A DNA stretch of 64,000 nucleotides from Branchiostoma belcheri (lineage: Eukaryota > Chordata > Leptocardii > Amphioxiformes > Branchiostomatidae). A program made the position numbers and the translations under genes. The stretch is taken from positions 1,258,265 through 1,322,264 of the forward strand of contig NW_017804442.1 in assembly GCF_001625305.1 (NCBI RefSeq), in the 5' to 3' direction. A model generated the notes under the pieces. The model was not told the DNA's origin. It made no database searches and worked only from the letters and a program-made list of their open reading frames with translations. Positions 63,780 to 64,000 of this stretch are shown here, piece after piece (the stretch's first letter is position 1; the number at the start of each line of letters is the position of its first letter).

Positions 63780-64000
63780 TGGCCAAATGGCTAGGCAAGT
63801 GGACATGAGATTGAGATGTCAGAGTCTATTCTTGGCACTCCTGAATATACACTGTCTGTGTCCTTGGGAAAGGCTCTTCACAAGACCTCCCTCACTCACT
63901 CAACAACGGGTATAGAGTGGGTAAAAGACAGTGGAAGTAGAGGGATGGGCTCCACCTTCGAATACCGTGCCCTAGACACAGTGGATTAACAACCCATTGT
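63780..64000 (+). mobile_element. Second SINE-like family, copy at window end
   Basis: GTGTCCTTGGGAAAGGC, GAGGGATGGGCTCCACCTTC and AATACCGTGCCCTAG match 59500-59720. The end may be cut by the window edge. Confidence 0.55.

Overview
The window looks like an intron-rich invertebrate chordate genome, most likely amphioxus (Branchiostoma). The signs are compact introns, GT-AG phase-1 exon arrays, tRNA-derived SINEs, CR1/Jockey-like LINE pieces, Penelope-like (PLE) fragments and a receptor tyrosine kinase of mixed domain content. The species is inferred, because no species-diagnostic gene is present. One 20-base N gap (46690-46709) shows this is assembled contig sequence.

The backbone is a family of six secreted multi-EF-hand calcium-binding genes, called here A to H with letters D and E kept for the kinases. 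A (minus, 3976-7801) and B (plus, 11568-14649) stand head to head as the arms of a large palindrome running from about 2.48 to 15.7 kb. C (minus, 19107-24691) is a more diverged relative. F (minus, 41742-50512), G (minus, 53214-57887) and H (minus, 60628-62732) form a tandem array. Spliced models give exact open frames of 355 (A and B), 365 (C), 250 (F), 248 (G) and 128 (H) codons. These carry 12, 12, 12, 8, 8 and 4 EF-hand loops. Nearly every internal intron is phase 1 and cuts an EF loop at its fourth residue. Internal exons alternate between about 153-162 nt and 180-195 nt, so one repeat unit is a short plus long exon pair encoding four loops. Partial copies of the long exon, each with an acceptor and an in-frame stop, lie in introns of C, F and G.

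Between the EF-hand blocks lies a second head-to-head pair, two intronless receptor tyrosine kinase genes: D (minus, one-base frameshift, 27805-30581) and E (plus, intact, 31579-34392). Their order is signal peptide, cadherin-like segment, unique block, EGF, Ig, three EGF, transmembrane helix, kinase. The kinase and EGF/Ig parts are nearly identical between copies, while a central ectodomain block is strongly diverged. Next comes a minus-strand array of five antistasin-like exons (36119-38651), all symmetrical phase 1.

The rest is mainly repeats: about ten copies of one tRNA-derived SINE, a palindromic MITE family, piggyBac-like TTAA MITEs, a 5'-truncated LINE with a full RT core inserted in a CA microsatellite, other LINE 3' ends, and PLE fragments. 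Two of the PLE-like sequences contain a hammerhead-ribozyme-like core. Introns of F, G and H carry arrays built on TGACGTCA and on TTCGAAGCTTC. A possible spliced, polyadenylated noncoding transcript lies at about 44.65-46.47 kb. F, G and H share TATA-type promoters with conserved upstream blocks, which suggests co-regulation.
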